A stretch of DNA of 52,245 nucleotides from assembly GCA_002102555.1 (NCBI GenBank), contig MCFL01000176.1, forward strand, positions 1-52,245. The letters are read 5' to 3'. The notes under the pieces are model-generated. The model saw only the letters and a program-made list of their open reading frames with translations, was not told the origin of the DNA and did no database searches. The position numbers and the translations under genes are program-made. Shown here one piece after another: positions 10,425-20,743 of this stretch. Positions within the stretch are counted from its first letter, which is position 1, and every line of letters starts with the position of its first letter. Source of the stretch: Catenaria anguillulae PL171 (Eukaryota; Blastocladiomycota; Blastocladiomycetes; Blastocladiales; Catenariaceae).

Positions 10425-13154
10425 CTAATTGCTCCTTGCCGTTACCACAGCCGCCTCCCACTCGTCCGCCTGATACACCTCCCTCGCCCTTCTCACCACC
10501 CGACCCATCCACACCACCAGCGCATGTCGCGCAGGTGCATCGCTCGCAGCCACCACCCTTTCCACTTGTACCACAACATTTGCCACACGCACCATGGCGC
10601 CCGACTGCACCGCACACATGCTCAGCACCCACTGCGCGGCCGCAACCGAAACAAGCGTCGGCACTTGCGCCCCGTTGTCGAGCACGTGTGCCGCCTCGGC
10701 ATACGCCAACGTGGGATCTTCAACCGCGAATCGCTTGTCAATGGCCTGCGTCAACGCAAATTGCGCATCCACCATATCCTGAACCGGATCCTCCTGCTCT
10801 TGCTCCTCGTCACCGCGACCGTTCATGTCTTCGCCACTCGACGACGATTTGCGTTTCTTGGACACGCGCTCCTTGCTGCCAACGGCCTTGACACGCGCCT
10901 TGTGCCAGGCGTGCACGTCAATGGCGCCCACACGCAATGCATCCGTCGGGATTGCGCCAGTGTACACGGCAAACACGGTGGATAGAAACTTGGCGGGTGA
11001 CGAGCGGAGACGGACGAGGTCGAGGGCGTGCAGGGTCACGTCGAGGTCCGTCATGGGAGCTACAGGAGAGCGTCAAAGCGCCATGGATGGTGAGTCAAGG
11101 TAAAATGTGAGACGCAACAAGATACCAAGCGCGTATGACGTACTACAAAGACACTTTGTCACTGCACCAAGCAACCTCGCACTCCACTCGCCGCCCGGCA
11201 AAAAATACGCAGTATCCAAAACCAATCTCTGCAACGTGGGTGACACGCTGATCCATGGGCCAAACGCTCCGGTACCCACCGTTTTGCCGGGTAAGTAAAA
11301 GTACACGCCGAGCCCGTTGGCGAGCTGTGTGCCAAGGTCGGCCAGAGTGCCCGAAGCAAGAGACGCACGCAAGAACTTGAATGCGGCAAGCGACGTGTCA
11401 GGCGACGAGACACCAAGTTCGTAGACGTAGCGGATGAGGGAGGTGAGGAAGGGGCGGGTGGTGGTGGAGGCGTCGAGGGTAGTTGACAGGGTCTGGTCGA
11501 TTAAATGGAACATGAGTAAGGCGAAATGTGCAAGGCATGCGAGACCGACAAAATAAAAAAGAAAGATGCGAACCAAGAGTTTATCGCACAAGTACCGCGT
11601 TGCCGCCATCCTTGTCCCGTGAGCAGCAGGTAGTGCTTGGACCCAGGTGAGCACCGCGGGCGCAAGTGCATTTGGTGCCAGATCCAGCAGCGCATCAATG
11701 GACGGAACTAAATCCGCCGAAAACTGCTCGGGCGTGACTGTGGCCAAAGGCGACGTAGGCGTCGCGGCCTTTGCATTGGTGGCTGCCTTGACTTGCTTTG
11801 CGGGCGGCGCAAACACCTTAGCCACGGCATCCACAACCTTTTGTGCATGCGACGGCTCCTGCGCCAGGTCTTGTTGTCTGTCGTCGCCATCCATGTCCAC
11901 GTCCATCATCTCATCATCCTCAGCCTCTCCGTGATCCTCAAACCCGACCCTGGCCACAATCTCTGCCAGCTGCACATTCATGACCGCCACTTTGACCTTT
12001 GCGGCTCCATCCGTCAGCTGCTTTCCCTTTGCAAACGGGAACCATTGTGTCAAGTACTTGCCAATGCCCTGCTCAAACTTGCGTGCCCACGGGCGAGGCA
12101 CGTGCTCGTTGCGGTAAAACCGGAGCACAATGGCCATGACGCGCACGGTTTCTGCGCACAGGTCGAGAGAGTCGGACGACGGGATGGTGGGTTTGCCGAA
12201 CGTGGCGCCTGCAGCGTCCATCCAAAAGGCGAGCAGGGACGGCGTGATGGCGTCGAGAAAGTCCAAGACGGAGGGGTTGGAGTGCATGGAAAAGTCGTGC
12301 TTGGCTGCTGCGGCACTTGTGGACGACGCGGACGATGAGGCGGGCGCGCCAAAGAGTGGGAACGGCGCGAGCGGTGTGGCGGGTGCCCAAATGGTTGGCA
12401 TTGGAGCTGATACGCTGCTCGACACAGGTGTTGGATGCACCGAACTGCTGCGATGCTCAAGCAACACGTGCAAATACTTTGCCAGCGCGTAAAACACCTT
12501 TGACCGGACCTTTGGCGACGCTAGCCTCGTGCCTGCGTTTCCCTGTGACACGAGCGTCGCTGCATCCAGCATTCCAGCGAAATCCGCGAGAATCTCTGCA
12601 GCGTGTGGGCACAGAAGCTTTGGGAACCGGTCGAGCCACGGCGTCAGGAATTGCAGCGCGTCAATGCGAATGTCATTGTTGATGTGGTTCATGGCCGAGG
12701 ACAGGTACACGACAAAGGACGGGGTGAGCGGGGACGCATGGTGGGTGTCAAGCATGCCTGTGAGGTGCGTGACGGCCGCGAGCAGCGTGGATCGGACGTG
12801 GTGGTCATCGTCGAGCATGGTTTGAATGAGGGCTTGCATAATGGACCCAAGGTGCAGCAGCAACACGGTTGGGTGGGCATCGACGAGTTCCTGGATGCCG
12901 AGAATGGCATCCTTGCGGACGTGGGAATTGTGGTGCTTGAGGTGCGCAAGCAGTTCCTTTAGGGTCAGGTTGCGCTTCGTTTTCAGGGCGTCAGCCTTGT
13001 CGGTGGCGGCAAGCGACTGGCCGGGCACAATGAGCGTGCGGGATTGGATGTCGATCGAGGTGGCATTGGAGGGCCCGATCTTGCCCTTGCCGACCTTGAG
13101 CTTGACCTTGGCAAAGTCGGCATTCTTCTTTTGCTTCTTCTTGGATTGGACCAT
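10425..13154 (-). CDS. IPI1: Pre-rRNA processing protein Ipi1/TEX10-like, HEAT-repeat
   Basis: Homologue of Ipi1 (TEX10 in animals), a scaffold of the Rix1 complex that acts in ITS2 processing and late nuclear 60S assembly. The N-terminus is basic (MVQSKKKQKKN, KVKLKVGKGK) as in the family. It is followed by the diagnostic block NLTLKELLAHLKHHNSHVRK and HEAT-type helices (DAILGIQELV, VRSTLLAAVTHL, DIRIDALQFLTPWLDRFP). Exons are 13154-11574, 11492-11144 and 11059-10425. Intron 11493-11573 is in phase (81 bases, ends GACCAG) and encodes a spurious hydrophobic stretch if retained. Intron 11060-11143 has a clean GTACGT donor and TAG acceptor. The total closes at 855 codons. The frame is open upstream to 13511, but the ATG at 13154 is preferred because it puts the basic motif at the start and because the upstream part runs over a repeat. 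An acidic segment (DDEMMDVDMDGDD) lies mid-protein. Confidence 0.85.
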
Positions 13155-13944
13155 GGTTAATTGATAGCATGTGTCATGGCTTGTAATTACTTCTCGCAAA
13201 GCAAACCAACGTATCGTATCATGCAACTGCATGCATGAGCAAGTGCAGACGTGGACGTGTCTTTCAAGCAAAGCAGAGCGACATTGCAGGCATTGTCGAT
13301 CAGCCGGAGTCACGTGCTCCATCGACACGCCACGGTGGGTTCTGGTTGCACCAACAAGGTATGCGAACCGCGCTGGCAGGGACGTGCCACGTGAAAAGCC
13401 CCAGCTTGAGCCCCACCTCTGAACGGAATCGTTCATCATCATCAATGCCAGTAAATTATGGAACTCCTGTAGTGTGAATTTCCCTATGAATACACCTTGA
13501 ACATCACGCATTACAAGTTTTGTATCACCTCACCCGCCTGCAGTCCGAGCGACAGGGTCGCTGTCGCACGGCGTTTTGTTCAACCAATTCTTGATCACCA
13601 ACGTGGAAACGTGGAGGGGACACAACCGCCTGCATTGAAAACAACGCACTAGGCAATGATGCAACGTTCGCATTACAGCTGTTCGAGTCGGCGTGCGAAT
13701 AGTGGATACTAACATCTGTGCTTTCGGCTCACCGTTTATACCACCAGCGGGGCGGCTCTGTTTTACCCACCCACTCCAAGGATTCCCCCTCCCGTCGAAA
13801 GCCGTCTACAGGTTATCCGTCCCCCAACGATACGGTAGCCGCTGCTGGTCAACAAGTGGACTCCTCGTCTGATTCCCGCCACCTTGTTGATGACACAACG
13901 CACCTTTGTAATTCCGCACATCCGGCAGCTGGCGAGTGGTCGAT
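13155..13944. other. Intergenic stretch with outer inverted-repeat core
   Basis: No gene supported. Positions 13351-13383 are a 33-base core repeated perfectly, inverted, at 15107-15139. The open frame through here on the minus strand is an upstream extension of the Ipi1 frame and not evidence for coding. Confidence 0.4.
13351..13383 (+). repeat. 33-bp perfect inverted repeat, left copy
   Basis: Identical, in reverse complement, to 15107-15139. Weaker similarity extends a few bases on both sides (a TTGCAAC/TTGCAC-type stretch, and a CACGTG/AGCCCC-type stretch). The two copies enclose the smaller 157-bp inverted pair, giving a nested arrangement. It could be the ends of a decayed element or two copies of a dispersed repeat. 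Confidence 0.7.
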
Positions 13945-14101
13945 CTGTCGCGGGCAAGCTGGGCATCGAATCTCCCTCTCGGGAACTATCATTCTGAACA
14001 GTTAAATCCCAAACCTGTCGACAAACACACCTCGGGTGGCAAGCCATATAAATACAAGCAATGACACCGCGGCGAGGAGCAGATGTCCGTGATACGTCCG
14101 C
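13945..14101 (+). repeat. 157-bp inverted repeat, left arm, with TATA box
   Basis: Pairs with the reverse complement of 14365-14521 with six mismatches and no gaps by my alignment. Near its inner end it contains CATATAAATACAAG (TATA box about 14045-14053). Beyond the arm the two sides diverge, but both run into a T-run after a similar distance (TTTT near 14115 here) and both then carry a tRNA-like B-box (GGTTCGAATCC here, about 14143-14153). This layout resembles a polymerase III promoter unit. No tRNA cloverleaf can be folded. Confidence 0.75.
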
Positions 14102-14364
14102 TTAGCAATCGGCTCTTTTGCAACTACGCCTCGTCGACCTGGGTTCGAATCCAGGCAAGTTCAGTTGCCTGGCGTTTTGTTTTCCTCTCGCGTTGGCTTC
14201 CTCAATTTTCCTAGAAAATAAATGTATTGTCAATGGCACTATCTAAAACTGCCCGGCCGCCAGTAGGACTACTCTGCAGGCGAAAATAAAAATGTCTAAG
14301 GTCGAACCCGTCCAGGTTTGAACCCGGGCCTGTGAGACCTAAAAGTATAAAAAGCGGATCACAC
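14102..14364. other. Loop between inverted arms, tRNA-like B-boxes and T-runs
   Basis: Central 263 bases of the nested inverted repeat. Each half has, on its own strand, a T-run, a B-box-like sequence with a partly paired T-arm-like stem, and a second T-run within about 50 bases. No acceptor stem is found at either position, so neither half is called a tRNA gene. Decayed tRNA genes or a short polymerase III transcript are possibilities. Confidence 0.4.
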
Positions 14365-14521
14365 GCGGACGTGTCACGGACATCTGCTCCCCGCTGCGGT
14401 TTCATTGCTTGTATTTATATGGCTTGCCACCCGAGGTGTGTTTGTTGACAGGTTTGGGATTTAACTGTTCAGAATGATAGTTCCCGAGAAGGAGATTCGA
14501 TGCCCAGCTTGCCCGCGACAG
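14365..14521 (-). repeat. 157-bp inverted repeat, right arm, with TATA box
   Basis: Reverse-complement partner of 13945-14101, so the two units face each other. Read on the minus strand it has the same TATA box. Past the arm comes a T5 run near 14350 and then a B-box-like GGTTCAAACC (about 14310-14322), followed by TTTTTATTTT near 14285-14295. Confidence 0.75.
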
Positions 14522-14832
14522 TTCCACGTAAATAGGCCACAAGATGCGAGCTTTCATGCTACTTGCATTGTGATTGGTGGAATCGACACAGGTTACACAT
14601 CATGGCAATATCCTGTCAATCAGCAGCTGGTGCTATCAAGCAGCTTGAATTACTGCAATCATCATTTGATGGACTTGAGTGGTGCATTAGCGTTTGTTTG
14701 TCAATGAGCGGCCAATGAGCAAATGAAACAGCCAGATCGTGTCACTCACGCAGAAATTGAGGGACCAAACATTAACTTACCGACACTTCACCCTTTCTAT
14801 GAAGTGTGCACTGCCGCTAGCTGCACAACTTA

Positions 14833-14953
14833 GACCAAGCCGATTTTTAGGAAAAGTATCCTGGACAAAGATACATGTAAGTTAAGATGGTGAAATTGCG
14901 ACATGCATGGGTTTTCAGGACTTGACAACAGATTTTCCAAAATCGGCTTGGTC
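14833..14953. mobile_element. MITE-like 121-bp element with 15-bp perfect terminal inverted repeats
   Basis: Begins GACCAAGCCGATTTT (14833-14847) and ends with its exact reverse complement (14939-14953). The interior is AT-rich and non-coding. Size and structure suit a miniature inverted-repeat DNA transposon or a small structured RNA. No clear target-site duplication is seen at the flanks, so the transposon reading is tentative. Confidence 0.45.
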
Positions 14954-15106
14954 ACACTTGTTACTGGCATCAAAAAGATCCCAACGAAGGTCATTTCATG
15001 TTCTTTTATTATGTGAGTTGTCATGCAAATTTTTACACGGAAATGTAGTCAATGATCGGCAACAGGGGCTCAGTCACGTGGATTGGTGGCTTTCAGCCCC
15101 CGATCG

Positions 15107-15139
15107 GTCCCTGCCAGCGCGGTTCGCATACCTTGTTGG
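15107..15139 (-). repeat. 33-bp perfect inverted repeat, right copy
   Basis: Reverse complement of 13351-13383 without mismatch, about 1.7 kb away. See the left copy. Confidence 0.7.
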
Positions 15140-15765
15140 TTGCACCTGCAAACCAGCCAATCGCGAGTCTTGCGTTGGACCCGTGAGTTGGGACTGGCAC
15201 GCCGCGTGCGAGGCGCGTTGCGAGGCGGGCGCTCCCGGTGGCTGAGTTTGCGCCACTACACTATTTGGCCGCGAGTCTAAAGTGACCTTCGTTGCACATC
15301 GCACGGTCCCTTCCCGAGCCGGTGGTTGCCTTCACGTCAACAGCACGACACCACGACGTTAACACATGGACAGCGCCGTTCACCACAAACACACAGGACA
15401 CCTCATTTTCGCTCAGGCAACGTCAAGCCCTCACCTCATTTTCTGTCCCTTTGCACTGCACTGGGAGCTCATTCGACTCGACATCGACATCCACTTCACG
15501 ACGCTCGACTGTTGCGACTGTTGCGAGACTCGTTGATTCTTGACCCAGGCAAGACTCCGTCGTGGTTTTCTCCGCAACCACCCTTCAGCAAACAACATAC
15601 ATACTCATACACCATACCCGAACCATTTGCTCTTGCACAGCTCTCTGAAGACCATCCAGCTCTGTCTCGCATCTCACACTTCGTCAACTCCATCGTTTCT
15701 TCCGTCGACGTTCGCACAGCACATCAACAAACCGCATTTCCTACACTCCAATACAGCAGCCAACC

Positions 15766-18700
15766 ATGGTGCTCGTTGTCCGCGCCCTGTACAGCTACGA
15801 GGGCGACCACGACTCGAGCCTGACCTTCCAAGCCGACGACCTCATCCAAGTCTTCACCCAGCTCGAGTCGGGCTGGTGGGATGGCCTGCTGCGCGAAGAC
15901 CGCGGCTGGTTCCCCTCAAACTATGTCTCGCCCCCGCTTATCATGCGCTCGCGCGCCGAGGAAAAGGCCTGGACCAGGCGCACCGCCGCCGACGGCCAGC
16001 CCTTTTGGTACAATGAGGCCACGGGCGAGTCGGCGTGGGACCGCAAGGACAATGTCATTTTGCTGCCCGAAGGGTGGACCATTCAGGACACCGAAGATGG
16101 CCAGGGTCAGTTCTTTTTCCACGAAGAGACGGACGAGGTGTCGTGGACACTCCCGCCCAAGATGTGGGAAGCCGGCTATGCCCGCGCAGCCATGGTGGCG
16201 CCCCCGCCGCTTAGCTTTGGTGACGCGCCCGCTGCCGGGGCTGCCGCCGCCGCGGATGGGGAAGCCAACGGAACGGCCGCCGCGTCATCGTCAACGACTG
16301 CTTCTGCGCCCGCGGTAACAACGACTGTCGAGCAGTCCAAGACCAACTCACTCGACGCCACATCTGCCCTCCGCCGCGGGTCTGGCGCTCGCACACCAAC
16401 GCCTGCCATGGGCGAGAATGCGCGCTCATCCGCGCACACCAACGGCTCCTCAACCGATGCCCGTCCGTCATCCTCATCCACCGCCCCGGGCACACCACCC
16501 ACGACCACCTCATCCTTCCCGAACGGCACCGACTCGCCCACTCCGGCACCCGCTCCGGGCAACCCGTTGGGCTCCCCGACACCATCCATGGGTGCCGCGT
16601 CCATTGCCTCGGCGTCCGCGGGTCCTGCCGAGCGGCAAATGCAGGCGTGGTCCCTTCTCACGCAGCAAATCTTTGCCGCCATTCAACGGTTGCTCAAGAG
16701 TGCAAAGACGGGCAACAAGCAAGCGTTTATCCCAAACTCGTCGCAGATTGTCGACGCTATCCGGGCAATGCTGCAAGCAAGTGGCGCCGTCGATAAGGAG
16801 AGTGCTGCTGGTATGCTGCTGTTGTTCTACACTTCATTTATCTGTTCTCGTCGGCCATTTTCTGACTGGCTTCTTTGACCATTTCTGTCTCGTTCCATAG
16901 TCAAATCCAACCCGCCAGTCAAGCAACAACACCGCGCGCTTCTCGGCGCCCTGTCCAAGTTGGTGCTCTCTGCCAAGCTTGCTTCCGGCGTGTGGCCGCC
17001 TCCCGATGCAGTGCAGAAGATGATTGGTGACTCGTCCGAGCTGCTCTCATCGGTCCGTGGGTTTGTCGAGGTTGCTCGCCAGTGCAATGTCGAAGTCAAA
17101 ACCGACATCATCGAGTACGCTCTCTCTTTACTTATGTTTATCGCCAACATCGCATTCGCTGACACATCTCAAACTCATCAATCAGGCAAAAGGCAAAGGA
17201 AGAAAATGAGCGCGCGGCTGAGCAATCCGCCGCGGCCGCCTCACAAGCTGCAGCCGCAGCCGAACCTTCCTCGACACCCTCGGTCACCTCACCCACGTCC
17301 AACGGGCCTAATCGCGCACTCAGCATTTCGCTCGACTCCAACACCATCAACCAGCTCGACACGCTCTCCAGCAGTGTTCTTGAAACGCTTTCCCGGCTGT
17401 ACGCCACGACGCAAGAGCACATCACCGTTGTAACACTCGTGACGCTGACGCGGTCGGCCGTGACCGAAGTGGGCCAGTTCTTGTCGTTCATCGAAGACAT
17501 TCACCTCGAGGAAGGCCCCGACTCGCCTCTACTGCACGAGTTCAAGATCCATAAGCAATCGCTCTACAACAACATTGCCGGTCTCGTCATGGCCACGTCT
17601 ACGGCCACGGAAAATTTGGCGCCACCCAACGCCATGGACCAAGTGGTCTTGTCCATCACGGTTGTGGAGCGGTCCGTCAAGGACTTGCTGGCGTCGACCC
17701 AGCAGCTGCTCGAAGCCAAATACCGCCGCGAGTTCCGGAGGTCGTCCATGGCGGCACCCACCATTCCGCTTTCGCCCGTCTCCCCGTTCCCGCAACAAAA
17801 GCCCATTGCCGCCGACCGGTTGCAGCTCAACACAGAGCTGGCCAACTCGGCCGCACAGCGCCGCGCGCAATCCGGGCCAATGTCTGCGTACGCTCAGGGT
17901 GGTGGGCTCATGTCGCCTCCGCACACAACCGCGTCGTTTGCCTCTGCACCTGCCGGTGCCGGCGGCCGGATCGGGTCCTTGGGCTCGAGCCCGCCGCAGA
18001 CGCCCTACTCGGCAAAGTTGCGCAAGTTCTTCGGTGACGATGTGGACCCTTCGACGTTGCCGCCAATCCCACAAGGCCCAAGGGGCATGTCGGGCGAAAT
18101 GGACCCAGATGCGAACGCGTGGTTCCTTGGGTACGACTATGCGCCCAACGAAATCATGTTCAACATGGAGTCCCAGGTTAAGGGCGGCACGTTGCGCGCG
18201 CTGATTGAGCGCTTGACGTTGCACGACCAGTTTGATGCCGAGTACATGACGGCGTTCCTCTTCTCGTACCGCACATTTATCCCGTCGACGGCCCTGGTTG
18301 ACTCGCTCATGGCGCGCTTCTCGATTGCTCCACCGGAAGGCTTGACGGATTCCGAGCTCGAGACGTGGATTGAAAAGAAGATGACACCCGTGCGGCTGCG
18401 TGTGTTCAACGTGATGAAGATGTGGGTCGAGCACTACTGCCTGCCGTACATTCCCGACGACTTGCTTGCCCTCGAGCAAATGGCTGCCTGGGCACGTAGC
18501 GTGATGCGGCCCGTCATGGCGCCCGCGTCGGTGCAGCTCACCAAGCTCATTGAAAAGCGCCAGACGTACGACAAGCCACACTTGCCGCTGCGCAACGTGC
18601 CGCCCATCAACGGCATGACCCACGTGCAGCCCGCGGGCCCGCCGCCGTCGCCGCTGTTGCCAAAGTCGCTCAAGAAGCTCAAGTTTACCGACTTGGACCC

Positions 18701-19514
18701 GCTCGAGGTGGCGCGGCAATTGACCTTGATTGAGTACTCGTATTTCACACGCTTGATTTACACCGAGTTTCTCATGAAGTCGTGGTCGGCGGATCGCGGG
18801 TCGGCCGAGGAGGCAAAGGCGCGCGCACCCAACTTGCGGCGCATGGTGGAAATGTCCAACTCGATCACCGGGTGGGTTGCCGAGAGTATTCTTGCCGAGG
18901 AAGATCCCAAGAAGCGGTGCTCGCTGCTCAAGCACTACATCCAGGTTGCCGACAAGTGCCGTGCGCTCAACAACTACAACACGCTTTTCTCCATCCTTGC
19001 CGCGCTCAACTCGGCACCCATCCACCGGCTCGCACGCACCTGGGAGATGTTGTCAACCAAGACGCTCGGCGTGCTCAACGACCTGCGCCAAATCACTGAC
19101 CCGACAAAGAACTTTGCCACGTACCGCGAGCTCGTTGCGTCCGTGCAGCCGCCATGTATCCCCTTCCTTGGCCGGTACTTGTCCGACCTGACCTTCCTTG
19201 AGGACGGTAACCCGAACGTGCTCAAGATTCCCGGGCAGCCCGCGCCAGGCGAAGACGGCGCGTCGCCCGATGCACCCGTGCTCGTCAACTTTAGCAAGCG
19301 TGCAAAGACGGCAGACATTATTCGCGAGATTCAGCAGTTCCAGGTGTTGCCATTCCATCTCAAGCCCGTGACCGAGGTCCAAGAGTACTTGCTCGGCATG
19401 ATCAACCACAACCGCGAGTCGGGCGAGTTGTACGAGATTTCGTTGAACAGGGAGCCCAGGGAGAGGGAGGACCAGAAGTTGGTCCGGCTGTTGTCCGAGT
19501 CTGGCTTGTTGTAA
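15766..19514 (+). CDS. Cdc25-type Ras guanine-nucleotide exchange factor, SH3-WW-WW-RasGEF
   Basis: Exchange factor predicted to load Ras with GTP at membranes, upstream of cAMP/PKA or MAPK signalling. Exons 15766-16810, 16901-17114 and 17186-19514 join in frame (1,196 codons with stop). Intron 16811-16900 is GTATGC..TAG and 17115-17185 is GTACGC..CAG. Domains in order: SH3 (residues about 3-57, ALYSYEGDHDSSLTF...WFPSNYV), then two WW-like modules (about 66-97, AWTRRTA..PFWYNEATGESAW; and about 101-133, LPEGWTIQD...FFFHEETDEVSW), a Ser/Thr/Pro-rich linker, a helical middle, RasGEF_N (about 744-870, GGTLRALIERLT...FLFSYRTF) and the catalytic RasGEF (about 918-1160, DPLEVARQLTLIE, NNYNTLFSILAALNS, PCIPFLGRYLSDLTF). 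The catalytic helical hairpin region looks intact. The ATG at 15766 puts the SH3 domain at the extreme N-terminus, as in fungal Cdc25. Target Ras not known. Confidence 0.92.
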
Positions 19515-20592
19515 AACAACAGCCCACGTTGTTGTGTGTGTCTTAACATTTTAGAGGATGCGTTGGCCGGTCTCCTTTTTTTTTTCTTGTGTGTGTGTGT
19601 TTCTTGTGTCATTTTGCTCATTTCTTGCTGTACCTCTCACTCTGCTCTTTGTCATTTACTGCTTGTTGCATCCCCCCCTTACCATCCCATTTGTTTTCCT
19701 TGGTTGCCCATTACACACTTGTTTCTCTCTCGCTGCATTTGCTCTGTGCACCTTTGCCTTGCCTCTGTACACCTTTCGCTGCGCCATTGCATGATTCGTT
19801 TTGATTTCGCATTCTGTTGTTGCTTGCAGCTTGCAGTATATACTTGCGTGTCTTTAAATCGGAAATGATTAAGGAAATTACTTGTGCCGTGGCAGAATCG
19901 ATTTATGCAATGAATATTCATACGAATAGAATAATGCTGGCCCTCAGGCCTTAACTGGTCACCAATTTCTCCGTCCGTCCGTCCGTCCGTCTTGAAACAC
20001 ATTAATTTTTTTAGATCGCTTTCTGATCGTTCACAAGCCATGGCTTGGTAAATCATTGGTGCCCCTGGTGTCTGTCCGTCTGTCTTGAAACACATTAATT
20101 TCATAGATCGCTCAGGCTGCTGGCGGCTTGCGCTTGAATATCTTCAGTATCCAACCACGGCGCGATTCACTGACGAGACGACTCATGATGATTGTGGCTG
20201 CACGACATGCACTTGCCCAGCTCGAAAATCGTGATCGCCGGCACTCCGATCCTGCTGCAGCTGATGAAATGCGGTCTCACACTCGCTCAAGTGCGCCTGC
20301 CTGCGGTGCTGCCAAACTGCGCGCAAAAGTCTTCAAGTTTTCAGGCAGCAACGAGCTGGTAACGAGCTGATTTTCGATCGATCCCAGACACGACTCCACT
20401 ATTGTGGGATGTGGGAACTCGAGGCACTGCGTTTCCCTGCTCAACATTAGTTGGTCTCGGACAATGGAGGGATGTCGCTTTAGTTCTGTGCTTGACATTG
20501 TTAACCCATGTTGGTACTGATTGAGCTGCTGCTGTTACTGTCTCGCACAACTTGTGATGCATTTGAGTGCGACTCGCCTCGTCCGCCTGTCG
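19515..20592. other. Intergenic stretch with short direct repeats
   Basis: T-rich 3' flank of the RasGEF gene, then a CCGT run (about 19970-19991) and a duplicated segment of about 39 bases (19981-20020 and 20074-20112). No gene supported. Confidence 0.4.
19981..20112 (+). repeat. Direct repeat pair of about 39 bases
   Basis: The sequence GTCCGTCTTGAAACACATTA and its continuation through AGATCGCT occurs at 19981-20020 and again at 20074-20112 with a few differences. The left copy is preceded by a CCGT microsatellite, the right by a shorter remnant. Confidence 0.65.
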
Positions 20593-20743
20593 CCTGCAAG
20601 CGCAGACAACAGCCGCCTGCAAGCGCAGACAACAGCCGCCTGCAAGCGCAGACAACAGCCGCCTACAAGCGCAGACAACAGCCGCCTACAAGCGCAGACA
20701 ACAGCCGCCTACAAGCGCAGACAACAGCCGCCTACAAGCGCGG
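20593..20743 (+). repeat. 23-bp tandem minisatellite, about 6.5 copies
   Basis: Unit CCTRCAAGCGCAGACAACAG plus CCG, 23 bases. The first three units have G at the fourth position (CCTGCAAG) and the last four have A (CCTACAAG), so the array grew in two blocks. Because 23 is not a multiple of three, all three frames stay open with the same 23-residue cycle. Open frames across 20508-21038 are a by-product of the repeat. Confidence 0.85.

Larger units (their letters stand above)
14522..15765. other. Intergenic stretch upstream of the RasGEF gene
   Basis: Contains the MITE-like element at 14833-14953 and the right 33-bp repeat at 15107-15139. From about 15290 the sequence is CA/TC-rich and is likely the promoter and 5' leader of the RasGEF gene. 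No coding region is supported. Confidence 0.4.

Noticed and set aside
13155-13511. N-terminal extension of the Ipi1/TEX10 frame to 13511
   Set aside because: The extension crosses the 33-base repeat shared with 15107-15139 and has no family similarity; the basic N-terminus of the family begins at the ATG at 13154.
14090-14165. tRNA gene on plus strand with GGTTCGAATCC
   Set aside because: A B-box and a D-arm-like hairpin are present but the T-stem has a mismatch in standard register and no acceptor stem pairs; at best a decayed or tRNA-like unit.
16811-16878. Stop after MLLLFYTSFICSRRPFSDWLL as the end of a shorter SH3/WW protein
   Set aside because: A GTATGC donor and TAG acceptor remove this stretch and join to the RasGEF part in frame.
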